DNA from: Deltaproteobacteria bacterium
Lineage (GTDB): Bacteria; Myxococcota_A; Polyangia; Polyangiales; Ga0077539
DNA length: 64,000 nt
Assembly: GCA_030694465.1 (NCBI GenBank)
Contig: JAUXYJ010000023.1
Coordinates: 310,001-374,000 of the forward strand
Direction of reading: 5' to 3'
Shown here: in pieces, positions 36,047 to 44,260 of the stretch
Layout: each line of letters starts with the position of its first letter
Position numbering within the stretch: position 1 is the first letter of the stretch
Made by a program: the position numbers and the translations under genes
Notes under the pieces: generated by a model
What the model was told of the DNA's origin: nothing
The model's input: only the letters and a program-made list of their open reading frames with translations
Databases searched by the model: none

Positions 36047-37279
36047 ATGACAGAAGATCAAACGCAGTTCGAAGAGATTCTCTCGTCTCCAGGGGAGCTT
36101 ATCTCGTATCGGTTGTCCAAGTGGATGCACACGAGCAACCCTGGCAAGTACGTGCTTGAGGTGCCGGGCAGCTTCGAAGAGCTGCACGCTTTCTTGGCAC
36201 GCTTCGGGACTGAGACCACCAAGGACCCACGACTTCACGAGCAAATCTCGACGTCGTGGAACACTGCGCTCAACGTGCGCGAGTACTTCATTGAGCTCGG
36301 TCGATACTTTCTTCGGCGCGATGGCGAAGCGCTCACCGTGTTGCAGATTAACCTCCCGAGCGACTCGGGAGGGACACACAACAGGCTCTTCGTCGCAGCG
36401 GAGTCAAGAGAGATTGCCGAGCAATTTTACTCGGATTATCGCATCTGGGAGCAGACCTACGGCGAGAACGTGATGGTCTTTGACGGCGGCCGCTGGGAAC
36501 GCGACGCGGAGCTGTACCGGGGCGTTCAGGCATCGTCGCTCTCGCAGCTCGTGCTCGAAGAGAACCTCAAGACACAGCTCGTTGAAGACTTCGAACGCTT
36601 CTTTGCATCACGCGAGCTCTATCGGTCCCTCGCGACGCCTTGGAAGCGCGGCTCGCTCTTGGTGGGCCCGCCTGGCAACGGCAAGACGCTGGCGATCAAA
36701 GCCCTCGCGAGCCATCTCAAGGTCCCGTTGCTCTACGTGAAGAGCTTTGAGACACGTCGGGGTGAGACGCACGGTATGCGGACCGTGTTTGACAGAGCGC
36801 GCGAAACACCAGGAATTTTACTAGTATTCGAAGATCTCGACGCGCTCATTAACGACAAGAACCGCAGCTTCTTTCTGAACGAGCTAGACGGCTTCGCGAA
36901 CAACGATGGGCTCTGCATCATCGCGACTACCAATCACCCCGAAGAGCTGGACACGTCGATCCTTGAGCGCCCCTCACGGTTTGATCGCAAATACAATTTC
37001 GGACTCCCCGCGACCCACGAGCGACGACGCTACCTCGCGCAGTGGTTCTCGACGCGACCGCTCGACGCACAGGCGAGCGAGGCCTGCATCGCGCAGACCG
37101 CGCGGGACACCGATGGGTTCTCGTTTGCGTATCTCAAAGAGCTCGCGATTTCGGCGACCATGCAGTTTGTTAACGAGCGAGAAGGCAGCGGTTTTGACAG
37201 CGTTTTGCTTAGCCAACTGAAGCAGCTGCGCGGCCAGATGAGCTCGCGACGGGTGCTCGGGCTGATGCCCTCACCGTGA
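36047..37279 (+). CDS. AAA ATPase with unknown N-terminal domain
   Basis: 410 residues. The first ~180 form a domain I do not recognise (FEEILSSPGELISYRLSKWM, then a beta-rich FIELGRYFLRRDGEALTVLQINLPS). A classical AAA module follows: Walker A GPPGNGKT, Walker B ILLVFEDLDAL, sensor-1 IIATTNHPEELD, and Arg finger RPSRFDRKYNF; the lid ends near 395. It resembles BCS1/CDC48-type unfoldases more than AAA+ transcription activators. The upstream frame is open to 35594 but overlaps the helicase gene. Its last 9 bases overlap the end of the convergent ketosynthase-like gene. Confidence 0.85.
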   Translation: MTEDQTQFEEILSSPGELISYRLSKWMHTSNPGKYVLEVPGSFEELHAFLARFGTETTKDPRLHEQISTSWNTALNVREYFIELGRYFLRRDGEALTVLQINLPSDSGGTHNRLFVAAESREIAEQFYSDYRIWEQTYGENVMVFDGGRWERDAELYRGVQASSLSQLVLEENLKTQLVEDFERFFASRELYRSLATPWKRGSLLVGPPGNGKTLAIKALASHLKVPLLYVKSFETRRGETHGMRTVFDRARETPGILLVFEDLDALINDKNRSFFLNELDGFANNDGLCIIATTNHPEELDTSILERPSRFDRKYNFGLPATHERRRYLAQWFSTRPLDAQASEACIAQTARDTDGFSFAYLKELAISATMQFVNEREGSGFDSVLLSQLKQLRGQMSSRRVLGLMPSP

Positions 37280-38461
37280 CTCGACGATGACCGCCGTCGC
37301 GTTGCCGTAGAACCCCGTCGAGAGCACCAGCGCGCGGCGGACTTGTGAGGGCCACAGAGCGCCTGCGACGGCCTCGGGGCGCACGCCTTCGACCACCATG
37401 GCGGCCATCGCGAGCCCAAACGCGCCGCCCGCGCCGAGCGTCTCGCCGACCACACGCTTGGCCAAAGCCAGGGGCATCGATCTCTCAAAAACCGAGGAAA
37501 TAGCCTCGGACTCTGCGCGATCGTACGGAGCGTATCCGTTGGCGCTCGAGATCACGACGTCGATGTCCGCGGGGGTTAGTGAGGCGTCGCTGAGGCTGCT
37601 ACGGATCGCGCGCGCGAGCGCTTCTGCGCTGAGATGGACCAAGATCGCCTCGCTCACGGGGGGCTCGAACGCGGTGCCGAACCCGGTGACGACCGCGCAT
37701 GAGGTCTTGCCGCGCGCGATCGCGTGGTCTTCGCGCTCAAGCGTGAGCATCACGGCGCCCTCGCCGAGGCGCATTCCGCGAGAGCGCGCAAGATCACTCG
37801 GGGCAAAGACGTCGCTCTCGCCCGACATTGCATCCAAGCGGTGAAACGCAAGGCAGAGTCCTTCGTGCATGGCCTCTGCGCCGCCCACGACGACCACGTC
37901 TGCGCGTTCGCCCGCGAGAAAAGTCTCTGCGAGGAGCACGGCGTCGAGCGCGCCGCAGTTGCCGTTGCACACGGTGGCGTTGATCGCGCGTAGGTCTTCC
38001 CAAATCGAGACATAGCCCAGCGCGGCGTTGATCACGGTGTTCGGAAACTTCGCGGGGTTGAGATAGCGAGGGCTCTCTAGGAGGGCTACGCGATGGAGCT
38101 CAACCATGGACTCAAGTGATCCGTACGCGGTGGACGCGCACACGCCGGCGCGAGAACCCGACATGGGCGTAGTCCAGGTTCCTGAGGATTTTAGGCCAGA
38201 ATCTTCGAGACACTGGCGCGCCGCGACGAGAAAAAACCGCGTCAATCGGTCGATGTTGCGCAGGCCTTTGTCCCCAAGGACGCGCGTCGCGTCGAAGTCG
38301 GTCGCCTCGAGCACGCGCAGGCCCGGCCAGCTCGCCGCATCGAAGAGCGAGGGGGGCGCAAACGCGCCGACGCTGCAGACTCGCAGCAGTGATTCGAGTG
38401 CAGCGCGACCGCTGACACCTTGGGTGACGGCACCCATCCCGGTGATTGCCAATGGAGTCAT
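37271..38461 (-). CDS. Ketosynthase-like protein with both catalytic histidines replaced
   Basis: 396 residues with the beta-ketoacyl synthase fold. The nucleophile is present (NATVCNGNCGALD, Cys165), but the first active-site His (normally in N-A-H-G-T) is Asn308 in SSANGYAPYD, and the second (normally K-S-x-x-G-H) is Glu340 in KRVVGETLGAGGA. These residues drive decarboxylation and condensation, so it should not condense. It resembles a chain-length-factor or accessory subunit, though those usually lose the Cys, not the His. It is 38 bases downstream of the complete ketosynthase on the same strand, so a heterodimer is likely. Confidence 0.8.
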   Translation of the reverse strand: MTPLAITGMGAVTQGVSGRAALESLLRVCSVGAFAPPSLFDAASWPGLRVLEATDFDATRVLGDKGLRNIDRLTRFFLVAARQCLEDSGLKSSGTWTTPMSGSRAGVCASTAYGSLESMVELHRVALLESPRYLNPAKFPNTVINAALGYVSIWEDLRAINATVCNGNCGALDAVLLAETFLAGERADVVVVGGAEAMHEGLCLAFHRLDAMSGESDVFAPSDLARSRGMRLGEGAVMLTLEREDHAIARGKTSCAVVTGFGTAFEPPVSEAILVHLSAEALARAIRSSLSDASLTPADIDVVISSANGYAPYDRAESEAISSVFERSMPLALAKRVVGETLGAGGAFGLAMAAMVVEGVRPEAVAGALWPSQVRRALVLSTGFYGNATAVIVESR

Positions 38462-38499
38462 CGTGCACGCATTCTGTTCAGAGACCGCAGGAGCAACAC

Positions 38500-39741
38500 T
38501 TACCGAAGCATGGGCGCTTCGGCTGGAATTTTGCCCGGTGTTGCAAAAATAACCGCCGCGTCATAGCCCCCAAACGCGAGCGAATTGTTGAGCACTACGT
38601 CGTGCGCCGCCTGACGCGCGACGTTGGCGACGATCTCGAGATCACACTCGGGATCACGTTGCGTAAAGTGCATCGTGGGCGGCAGCCACCCGGTGCGCAC
38701 GGTCTCAATGCACGAGGCGGCCTCGAGCGCGCTCGACGCGCCCATACAGTGACCGATCATGCTCTTGATCGAAGAGACCGGGACCCGGCGCGTCCCGAAG
38801 ATCTCGTTGAGCGTGCGGGCCTCGACGACATCGTTGGCCTTGGTCGCGGTGCCGTGCGCGTTGACAAAATCCACGTCGTTGGGCGAGAGCCCGCTGCCTC
38901 GGATCGCCTCGCGCAGGGCGTGCAGGGTGCCTTCGCCCTCGGGGTGGGGTCGGGTGATGTGGTAGGCGTCGCAGGCGATCCCGTAGGCGCCCAGCTCTGC
39001 GAGTGGCGTCGCGCCGCGGCGGACCGCGTGTGCTTCGCTCTCAAGGACAAAGATCCCGGCGCCCTCGCCCACGATGAGTCCCTGGCGCTCAAGATCGAAG
39101 GGCTGACAGTGTTCGGGGGCCATGGCTCCGAGCCGCGCGAAGCCCGAGTACTGAACGTGCCCGATGATCTCTGCTGCGCCGGTGATCACGACGTCTGCGC
39201 GGCCACGACGGATCAAATCCGAGGCGAATCCCAGGGCATAGTTGCCTGCCGCGCACGCCGCGGGGAGCGTGAGCACCATGCCCCGAGCGCCCACCGCGCG
39301 GGCCACATGGATGGGCAAGAGCGTGGTGCCATAGCGCGAGACGTCCATGTCGCTGACGGAGTTGGCACCCGAGGCGACCCACTGGCGATCGAGCTGCTCG
39401 ATGAGCGCGACCTCGCCCATGGTGGTGCCGAGGACGACGGCGGTGCGCTCGCCGCCAGAGGGCTGCAGGTCGAGCCCAGCGTCTTTGATGGCCATGCGCG
39501 CACCTGCGATGCAGAACGCCGAGCAGCGACCGGCGCGGCGCGCTTCGGCGGCGGTGAGCCAATCGCGAGCGCGAAAATCGTGCACTTGGCCCGCAAATTC
39601 TCGACCAATCGCGCTGGTGTCAAAGCCGCTGACTTTGCTAATCCCCGAGCGGCCCTCTAGCAGCGCGCGCTGAAACGCCTCGCGGCCGTAGCCAAGAGAA
39701 CTCACCACCCCAACGCCCGTAACGAATACTCGGTTTGCCAT
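38500..39741 (-). CDS. 3-oxoacyl-ACP synthase (FabF-type ketosynthase)
   Basis: 413 residues from ATG 39741 (an in-frame ATG at 39759 is possible). The full Cys-His-His set is visible: Cys163 in PAACAAGNYALG, His296 in NAHGTATKANDV and His331 in KSMIGHCMGASSALE; the C-terminal NNSLAFGGYDAAVIF is typical of FabF. It elongates an ACP-bound acyl chain with a malonyl unit. It is transcribed before the degenerate ketosynthase and faces an ACP gene across 356 bases, so it probably serves the dedicated pathway here and not general fatty-acid synthesis. Confidence 0.93.
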   Translation of the reverse strand: MANRVFVTGVGVVSSLGYGREAFQRALLEGRSGISKVSGFDTSAIGREFAGQVHDFRARDWLTAAEARRAGRCSAFCIAGARMAIKDAGLDLQPSGGERTAVVLGTTMGEVALIEQLDRQWVASGANSVSDMDVSRYGTTLLPIHVARAVGARGMVLTLPAACAAGNYALGFASDLIRRGRADVVITGAAEIIGHVQYSGFARLGAMAPEHCQPFDLERQGLIVGEGAGIFVLESEAHAVRRGATPLAELGAYGIACDAYHITRPHPEGEGTLHALREAIRGSGLSPNDVDFVNAHGTATKANDVVEARTLNEIFGTRRVPVSSIKSMIGHCMGASSALEAASCIETVRTGWLPPTMHFTQRDPECDLEIVANVARQAAHDVVLNNSLAFGGYDAAVIFATPGKIPAEAPMLR

Positions 39742-40097
39742 GTGGATCAACGGCCGCATGTTGCAATCACCGAGCCGTCGACGCAACGCGGCAATGCGTG
39801 ACAATTTCGCATTCTTTCTGTGAGAAACTGAGTTTGCGGTGTGTAGAAACTTTCGCACCCTGCGCGTCTCATTTCGCCTTTGGGCAGCGTCCTTGACACC
39901 CAATGCACGCACACGGTACCGAACGCGCCGCGCGTCGTTGGCGTGCATACTCAAAGCGCTCATCGACCGCTCGCGACTGCGGCTCCCGACGAGCGAGACT
40001 CCCTCCAAGAGCACAGCCCTCCCACCGATGCAGCGTTACGCATCGGGTCGAGCCCTTCGCTCCCACCGAACCTGCGACAGAAAGACCACGCTGCGAC
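39742..40097. other. Divergent control region of the acyl cluster
   Basis: 356 bases between the ketosynthase (leftward) and first ACP (rightward). It holds the promoter-like block at 39893-39926 and, at about 39819-39855, two imperfect direct copies of TGTG-N-AGAAACT followed by a TTTGCG/TTTCGC element, possibly operators. Frames running through it are not gene-like. Confidence 0.5.
39893..39926 (+). promoter_or_regulatory. Promoter-like block upstream of ACP operon
   Basis: TTGACAC, then ACGGTACC, then G and AACGC. Spacing between TTGACA and GGTACC is identical to that in the block at 4974-5007. TTGACA is a perfect -35; TACCGA after 18 bases could be the -10. The leader to the ACP ATG would be ~170 bases. 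Confidence 0.55.
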
Positions 40098-40340
40098 ATG
40101 TCCACCACCGAACAACTCGTCGAGACGTTTCACCGTATTGCTTCTGATGTTTGCGAGCGCGAGCTCCCCAAGCTCGAGGCCTCCACGATGATCTCTGACC
40201 TTGGCCTGGACTCGCTGCAAGTGCTCGAAATCGTTGGCGCCATGGAGCGCGAGCTCAAGGTCACGATCCCCGACGATCAGCTCGTTGGCATCCAGTCCGT
40301 CAATGACCTCGTGGGACTCTTGCAGCGCCGCTTGGCCTGA
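40098..40340 (+). CDS. Acyl carrier protein (first of two)
   Basis: 80 residues, typical ACP size and acidity. The phosphopantetheine serine is in DLGLDSLQVLEIVGAMERE. It carries acyl chains as thioesters. The ATG was chosen because the ACP helix begins just after it; longer readings are not ACP-like. It is the first gene of the rightward operon, across the control region from the ketosynthase, and its likely clients are that enzyme and the desaturase 102 bases downstream. Confidence 0.92.
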   Translation: MSTTEQLVETFHRIASDVCERELPKLEASTMISDLGLDSLQVLEIVGAMERELKVTIPDDQLVGIQSVNDLVGLLQRRLA

Positions 40341-40441
40341 ACAGTCCCTCGGCGTTGCGCGTTGAAGAGGTCCTCAGGGGCCTCAGCGTTTCTTCCCCTC
40401 CGTGCTCTCACGACCTTCGAGTCCAGCAAAGGACCCTCCCC

Positions 40442-41269
40442 ATGATTGCAGTTGAGCGAGACACCCGGCGCGCGGCCAAGATGTACCAAATGTACGCGAC
40501 CTTCTTCGACAAGGCCGAAAAAGAGCGTCGCTGGAACCCCTTCGAAGACATCCCCTGGGACCGCATCAACCCGGACGTGACCGACAACCTCGCGCTCTGC
40601 GCCGAGACGTTCTTGTGCGTCGAAGCTTACCTCCCGGACTACATCGCCGGCGGTCTCAACGTTGTGCGTCCCTCGTTTGGACAGCTCTGGTTTACGGCCA
40701 ATTGGGGCTACGAAGAGAGCAAGCACAGCACGGCTCTCCTCGAGTGGCTCTTGCGCAGCAAAAAGCGCACAGAAGAGCAGGTCTTTGACCTCATGCACAC
40801 GCTGCACGAGAAGCGCTGGACCTTGCCTTTTAACACCTCGCGCCAGATGACCATCTATGGCTGCTTTCAAGAGCAAGCGACGTTCGTGATCTATTGCCGC
40901 CAAGAGCAGGTCGCCATCGAGCAAAAGTGCGAAGCGCTACGAGCAGTCTACCGCTACGCAGCGCGTGACGAAGTAGCCCACGCCAGGTTCTACATGGAGG
41001 TCGTGAAGGTCCTGCTCGAAGAGGACCGTGACGGCACGTTGCTCGACATCGCGCATGTGTCCAAACACTTTCAGATGCCCGGCGTCGGCGTGGTCCCGGA
41101 CTACGAAGCGCGCATCAGCGTCATGCGCGAAGAGAGCAACGTCGACCGCGACCTGTTCTTGCAGAAGGTGTTCTTTCCGACGCTCAAATTGCTGGGCGTA
41201 ACACGGCAAGACCTCGTCGCAGTGAGCGCAAAGGCGCGCGCCGAGCGTACGGCCGCCGCGGCAACCTAG
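40442..41269 (+). CDS. Soluble acyl-ACP desaturase (diiron)
   Basis: 275 residues of the stearoyl-ACP desaturase family. Diiron ligands are in place: Glu in AETFLCVEAYLPDY, the pair YEESKH, Glu in YGCFQEQATF and the pair RDEVAHARFY. The tail LLEEDRDGTLLDIAHVSKHFQMPG also matches the family. The enzyme introduces a cis double bond into an ACP-bound saturated chain using O2 and reduced ferredoxin. The start at ATG 40442 agrees with family length; AGGACC lies upstream. Its place between two ACP genes supports an ACP-bound substrate. The double-bond position is not predictable. Confidence 0.88.
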   Translation: MIAVERDTRRAAKMYQMYATFFDKAEKERRWNPFEDIPWDRINPDVTDNLALCAETFLCVEAYLPDYIAGGLNVVRPSFGQLWFTANWGYEESKHSTALLEWLLRSKKRTEEQVFDLMHTLHEKRWTLPFNTSRQMTIYGCFQEQATFVIYCRQEQVAIEQKCEALRAVYRYAARDEVAHARFYMEVVKVLLEEDRDGTLLDIAHVSKHFQMPGVGVVPDYEARISVMREESNVDRDLFLQKVFFPTLKLLGVTRQDLVAVSAKARAERTAAAAT

Positions 41270-41318
41270 ATCCTCTTTTTTGACCCGTTCTCTATTTTCA
41301 CAGCGAGACCCAACACCC

Positions 41319-41564
41319 ATGATTTCAACCGAGACACTTGTCGACGACATTCGCGCGATTTTCAGCGAAATCACTGAGATTGATGAGATCCCTGCGGACA
41401 AGTCCCTCAAGGACCTCGGTGTCGATTCGATGATGGCCCTCGAGATCGTGACCGCGATCGAGAAGAAGTACGCCATCAAGATCGAAGAGAGCGAGCTGGG
41501 TGAAGTCGCGACCCTCACCAAAGCCGCGACGCTCGTCGCAGCGAAGCTCGGCGCGGCCGCGTGA
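41319..41564 (+). CDS. Acyl carrier protein (second of two)
   Basis: 81 residues. The carrier serine lies in DLGVDSMMALEIVTAIEKK. It differs from the first ACP along most of its length, so the two are probably specialised rather than recent duplicates. The start is ATG 41319, because an upstream in-frame ATG gives a non-ACP leader. Its stop overlaps the next start (GTGA), so it is coupled to the thioesterase, which may release the chain from this ACP. Confidence 0.92.
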   Translation: MISTETLVDDIRAIFSEITEIDEIPADKSLKDLGVDSMMALEIVTAIEKKYAIKIEESELGEVATLTKAATLVAAKLGAAA

Positions 41565-42004
41565 TTGCGCTGCCCACGGACGACCGCCCGCGGTTGCGAT
41601 GGCAACAGCGCGTCACGTACGTGGACACGGACGCTGCGCAGGTTGTGCACCACGCTAGCTACCTGCGCTATTTCGAGATCGCGCGCATTGAGTTCTTGCG
41701 CGCCCACGGGTGGGACTACGCGGCGTGGCTCGCGCGTGAACAGCTGGGCCTCCCCGTCGCCGAAAACTGGGTCAAATACCGCAGCCCTGCGCGCTTCGAT
41801 GACCTGCTGACGGTCGAGACGTGGGTCGCCAAAGCCACGAGGGCCTCGATCCGCTGGGAGTACCTGATCACCCGAGGTGCACAGCGCTTGACCGAGGGGT
41901 TTACCGTCACACCCTGCACTACGCTCGACGGGGCGATTCGGCGGGTCCCGCGAGAGCTCTTGGCTGTCGTGTTGGGCGCGACGTTTGACCCCTCGAGCGT
42001 GTAA
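41561..42004 (+). CDS. Hotdog-fold acyl thioesterase (4HBT/YbgC-like)
   Basis: 147 residues from a GTG overlapping the ACP stop by four bases. The hotdog signature is clear: RVTYVDTDAAQVVHHASYLRYFEIARIEFL, with the catalytic Asp in D-T-D-A and the helix His pair, then WVKYRSPARFDDLLTVETWV. It hydrolyses an acyl-CoA or acyl-ACP thioester. The translational coupling to the second ACP favours acyl-ACP as substrate. Confidence 0.9.
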   Translation: MIALPTDDRPRLRWQQRVTYVDTDAAQVVHHASYLRYFEIARIEFLRAHGWDYAAWLAREQLGLPVAENWVKYRSPARFDDLLTVETWVAKATRASIRWEYLITRGAQRLTEGFTVTPCTTLDGAIRRVPRELLAVVLGATFDPSSV

Positions 42005-42021
42005 CTCTTTCGGTATCCAAC

Positions 42022-43002
42022 GTGACGCAATCACTGGTTTTTCACGCGCTGCAGACATGTTCGGTCGCCGACGCCCTGGCCCTCACACCCTCGCTGCGCG
42101 AGACCGCGAAGCAAGAGAACGCGGTCCATCTCGCGGCGTTTGAGATCCAAGGGCCTGCGATTTTACTCGGCCGATGGCAGCACGCTTCGCGAGTGCTCGA
42201 GGCTGACCACTGCGCATCACGAGCCATTGCGATCCATCGTCGAGAGACCGCTGGCACCGCGGGATACGTCGGACCCGAGGGCGCAGTGCTCTTCTCGCTT
42301 GCCCTGCCCACGATGACCAGCTTGGTCGCAGACACGCTGAGCGACACGGTGATCAACCGAAATATCCGTGGATTTTTACAGGGTTTTACGCGCGCCGGCG
42401 CGCTCGCACATTACTTTGGTCGCGAGTGGCTCGCCTTGTCCAAACAGCCGGGTGCGCTCGTCGGCGTCGAGCAAGCCGAAGACGCGAGCGTCTCGGTTGA
42501 GATCCTCGTGGGAGCTCAACAATCCATCGAGCTCCCCCACGAGGCGTGCAGCACGGTCGAGCTCGGGATCTCACGTTACCGTGGAAAATCCCCCGTATCA
42601 TGGGCCCGCGCCGCACCCAACGCGCCGCCGCTCTCTCAGCGAGTTTCGCTCATCGCCACCACGGTCGCGCATCGCGCCGAGCGCGCGCTGCATCACGCCA
42701 CGTCAGCTCTTTCGCCCCAGCAGTCTCACCCCGTCGCGCTAGACGTCACCCTCGATCACCACGTCGCGTGCGCGATCGGTCACGTGGATCTCGGCCATTT
42801 TTCGAGCGGAGAGCTCTGGATTGGCGGCGACGTGATGCTGAGCAGCCGCGCTCGATCAAGGCTCTTGAGAGCGCTCAAGCAAACCCCTGCACAGCGTGAG
42901 AGCGCGATCGTTTCGGCGCTCGCAGACGAGGTCTCGTTGGGCACAAACGTACAGACTTGGCTTCAGTGCGGCGCGCTCGCCCCGCAGCGTGTACGATTGT
43001 AA
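42022..43002 (+). CDS. Biotin/lipoate protein ligase-like protein
   Basis: 326 residues from a GTG, 17 bases after the thioesterase stop. The first ~190 residues have the LplA/LipB look: AILLGRWQHASRVLEADHC, the double arginine in IHRRETAGTAGYVGPEGAVLFSL, and WLALSKQPGALVGVEQ, where lipoate ligases normally have a catalytic Lys region. The usual R-R-x-S-G-G-G-A is altered to R-R-E-T-A-G-T-A. The C-terminal ~120 residues contain HVDLGHFSSGELWIGG. Its place at the end of an acyl cluster suggests transfer of an acyl chain from ACP to a protein or small molecule, which is inference. Confidence 0.68.
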   Translation: MTQSLVFHALQTCSVADALALTPSLRETAKQENAVHLAAFEIQGPAILLGRWQHASRVLEADHCASRAIAIHRRETAGTAGYVGPEGAVLFSLALPTMTSLVADTLSDTVINRNIRGFLQGFTRAGALAHYFGREWLALSKQPGALVGVEQAEDASVSVEILVGAQQSIELPHEACSTVELGISRYRGKSPVSWARAAPNAPPLSQRVSLIATTVAHRAERALHHATSALSPQQSHPVALDVTLDHHVACAIGHVDLGHFSSGELWIGGDVMLSSRARSRLLRALKQTPAQRESAIVSALADEVSLGTNVQTWLQCGALAPQRVRL

Positions 43003-43006
43003 AACT

Positions 43007-44254
43007 GTGTCTTTCTTGAGTGTTTTGCGCCCGCTCTCTTGGACCTTCGTGATGGCGTGTGGAGTGACGCTCCTCGCAGGCTGTCCTCAGCCTACTGGCC
43101 GAACCCGTGGTCCACTCGACTATGACTCGGGCCCCTGCGCGGTGGCCAATCAGCCAAACCAGGGCGCTCCGTGTGAGAACTCGGCAGCGGTCTGCGACTA
43201 CGAAGTTGGCTGTACGACCGACCGACCCGGGGGCGGTGTGCAGAGGCTTCGGTGCGCGTGTACTTTTGGTCAGTGGCGATGTGACAGAAGCGAGTGCCTT
43301 AACCGCCTCGCGGACGGCGGGCTCGCGTGCCCGGCCGTCTCACGCGAGACGCGTTCGTTTGTGTGCGACGACCGGCAAGAGGGGCAGACCTGCGAGCTGA
43401 GCCTCACTTCGTGCCCGGATGGCAGCGACCCCATTACGCCATGCACATGCCGCGGAGGATTTTGGCAGTGCGAAGACCGCTGCTCGGGGGGCACCTTGCC
43501 TCTCGGCGCCGACTGCTCGGGGGCGGGTGGATGCCAAGCGGGGCTGAGCTGCAACAACGACCACTCAAGCCCTCAGTATTGCACCCGAGCGTGCCTAGAT
43601 AGCCATGACACAGCCGACGAGCGAGCGCAGTGCTCCGCGGGAGGGACCTGCATCACGACGCGGGTCAACGGCTCTCCGCCGGCCCATTGCCAGCCTCGGT
43701 GCGCTGCGTTTGCAGGAGCCTGCCGGAGCGGGACCGTGTGCACGAACGGCTGGACCAACCTTGCGCCGGCGCGTAGCGATGAGACAGGTTGTCAGCCATT
43801 TTGCCGCAATCACGGAGAGTGTCCGCTCGGCCAACGGTGCAACGAGCGGCTGGGGCAGTGCTCTCGGTTCTTGCCATCTGGACCGCTGCTCGAGGATGGG
43901 TTGCCGTGCAACGTGCCCACCGCGGCCCAGGCGTCGCCATGCAAGGGCGAATGCCGCGCGATCGAGGGCTCGGGCACGCAGGGCATGTGCCTGTCGATCG
44001 TCCCGGTGCGGGGAGAGATGTGTCCCGATGACCCGTTTGCGTCGCCTCCAGTGGCCCGTGAAGGCGACGAATTGGGTGTGTGCGCCTGGCGTCGATGCGA
44101 CAGGGACCGCTGCTGCCCCTCGGGCCTGGTGTGCGAGCAGATGGAGGGTACGGGGCGGTGCGTCGTCGACCGTGTGAGCGAGCCCAACATCGCGTGCATT
44201 CCGGCGATGGGGGACGCGGGAACGGATGCTATGAGTGACGGTCAGGCTCCATAG
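43007..44254 (+). CDS. Cys-rich secreted lipoprotein
   Basis: About 415 residues from GTG 43007, giving signal MSFLSVLRPLSWTFVMACGVTLLAGC with lipobox. The mature protein is a run of small Cys modules without gaps (for example CEDRCSGG, CSGAGGCQAGLSCNND, CQPRCAAFAGACRSGTVC, CQPFCRNHGECPLGQRC and CDRDRCCPSGLVC), about 40 Cys in all, so it is extracytoplasmic and heavily disulfide-bonded. The tail is Asp/Ala-rich. It starts 4 bases after the acyl cluster stop; this may be operon membership or chance. It resembles the lipoprotein at 22313-23404 in style. Confidence 0.78.
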   Translation: MSFLSVLRPLSWTFVMACGVTLLAGCPQPTGRTRGPLDYDSGPCAVANQPNQGAPCENSAAVCDYEVGCTTDRPGGGVQRLRCACTFGQWRCDRSECLNRLADGGLACPAVSRETRSFVCDDRQEGQTCELSLTSCPDGSDPITPCTCRGGFWQCEDRCSGGTLPLGADCSGAGGCQAGLSCNNDHSSPQYCTRACLDSHDTADERAQCSAGGTCITTRVNGSPPAHCQPRCAAFAGACRSGTVCTNGWTNLAPARSDETGCQPFCRNHGECPLGQRCNERLGQCSRFLPSGPLLEDGLPCNVPTAAQASPCKGECRAIEGSGTQGMCLSIVPVRGEMCPDDPFASPPVAREGDELGVCAWRRCDRDRCCPSGLVCEQMEGTGRCVVDRVSEPNIACIPAMGDAGTDAMSDGQAP

Positions 44255-44260
44255 AGAGAG

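Noticed and set aside
43327..43602. Alternative frames within the Cys-rich lipoprotein gene
   Set aside because: They are short, lack signals and overlap a well-supported gene.
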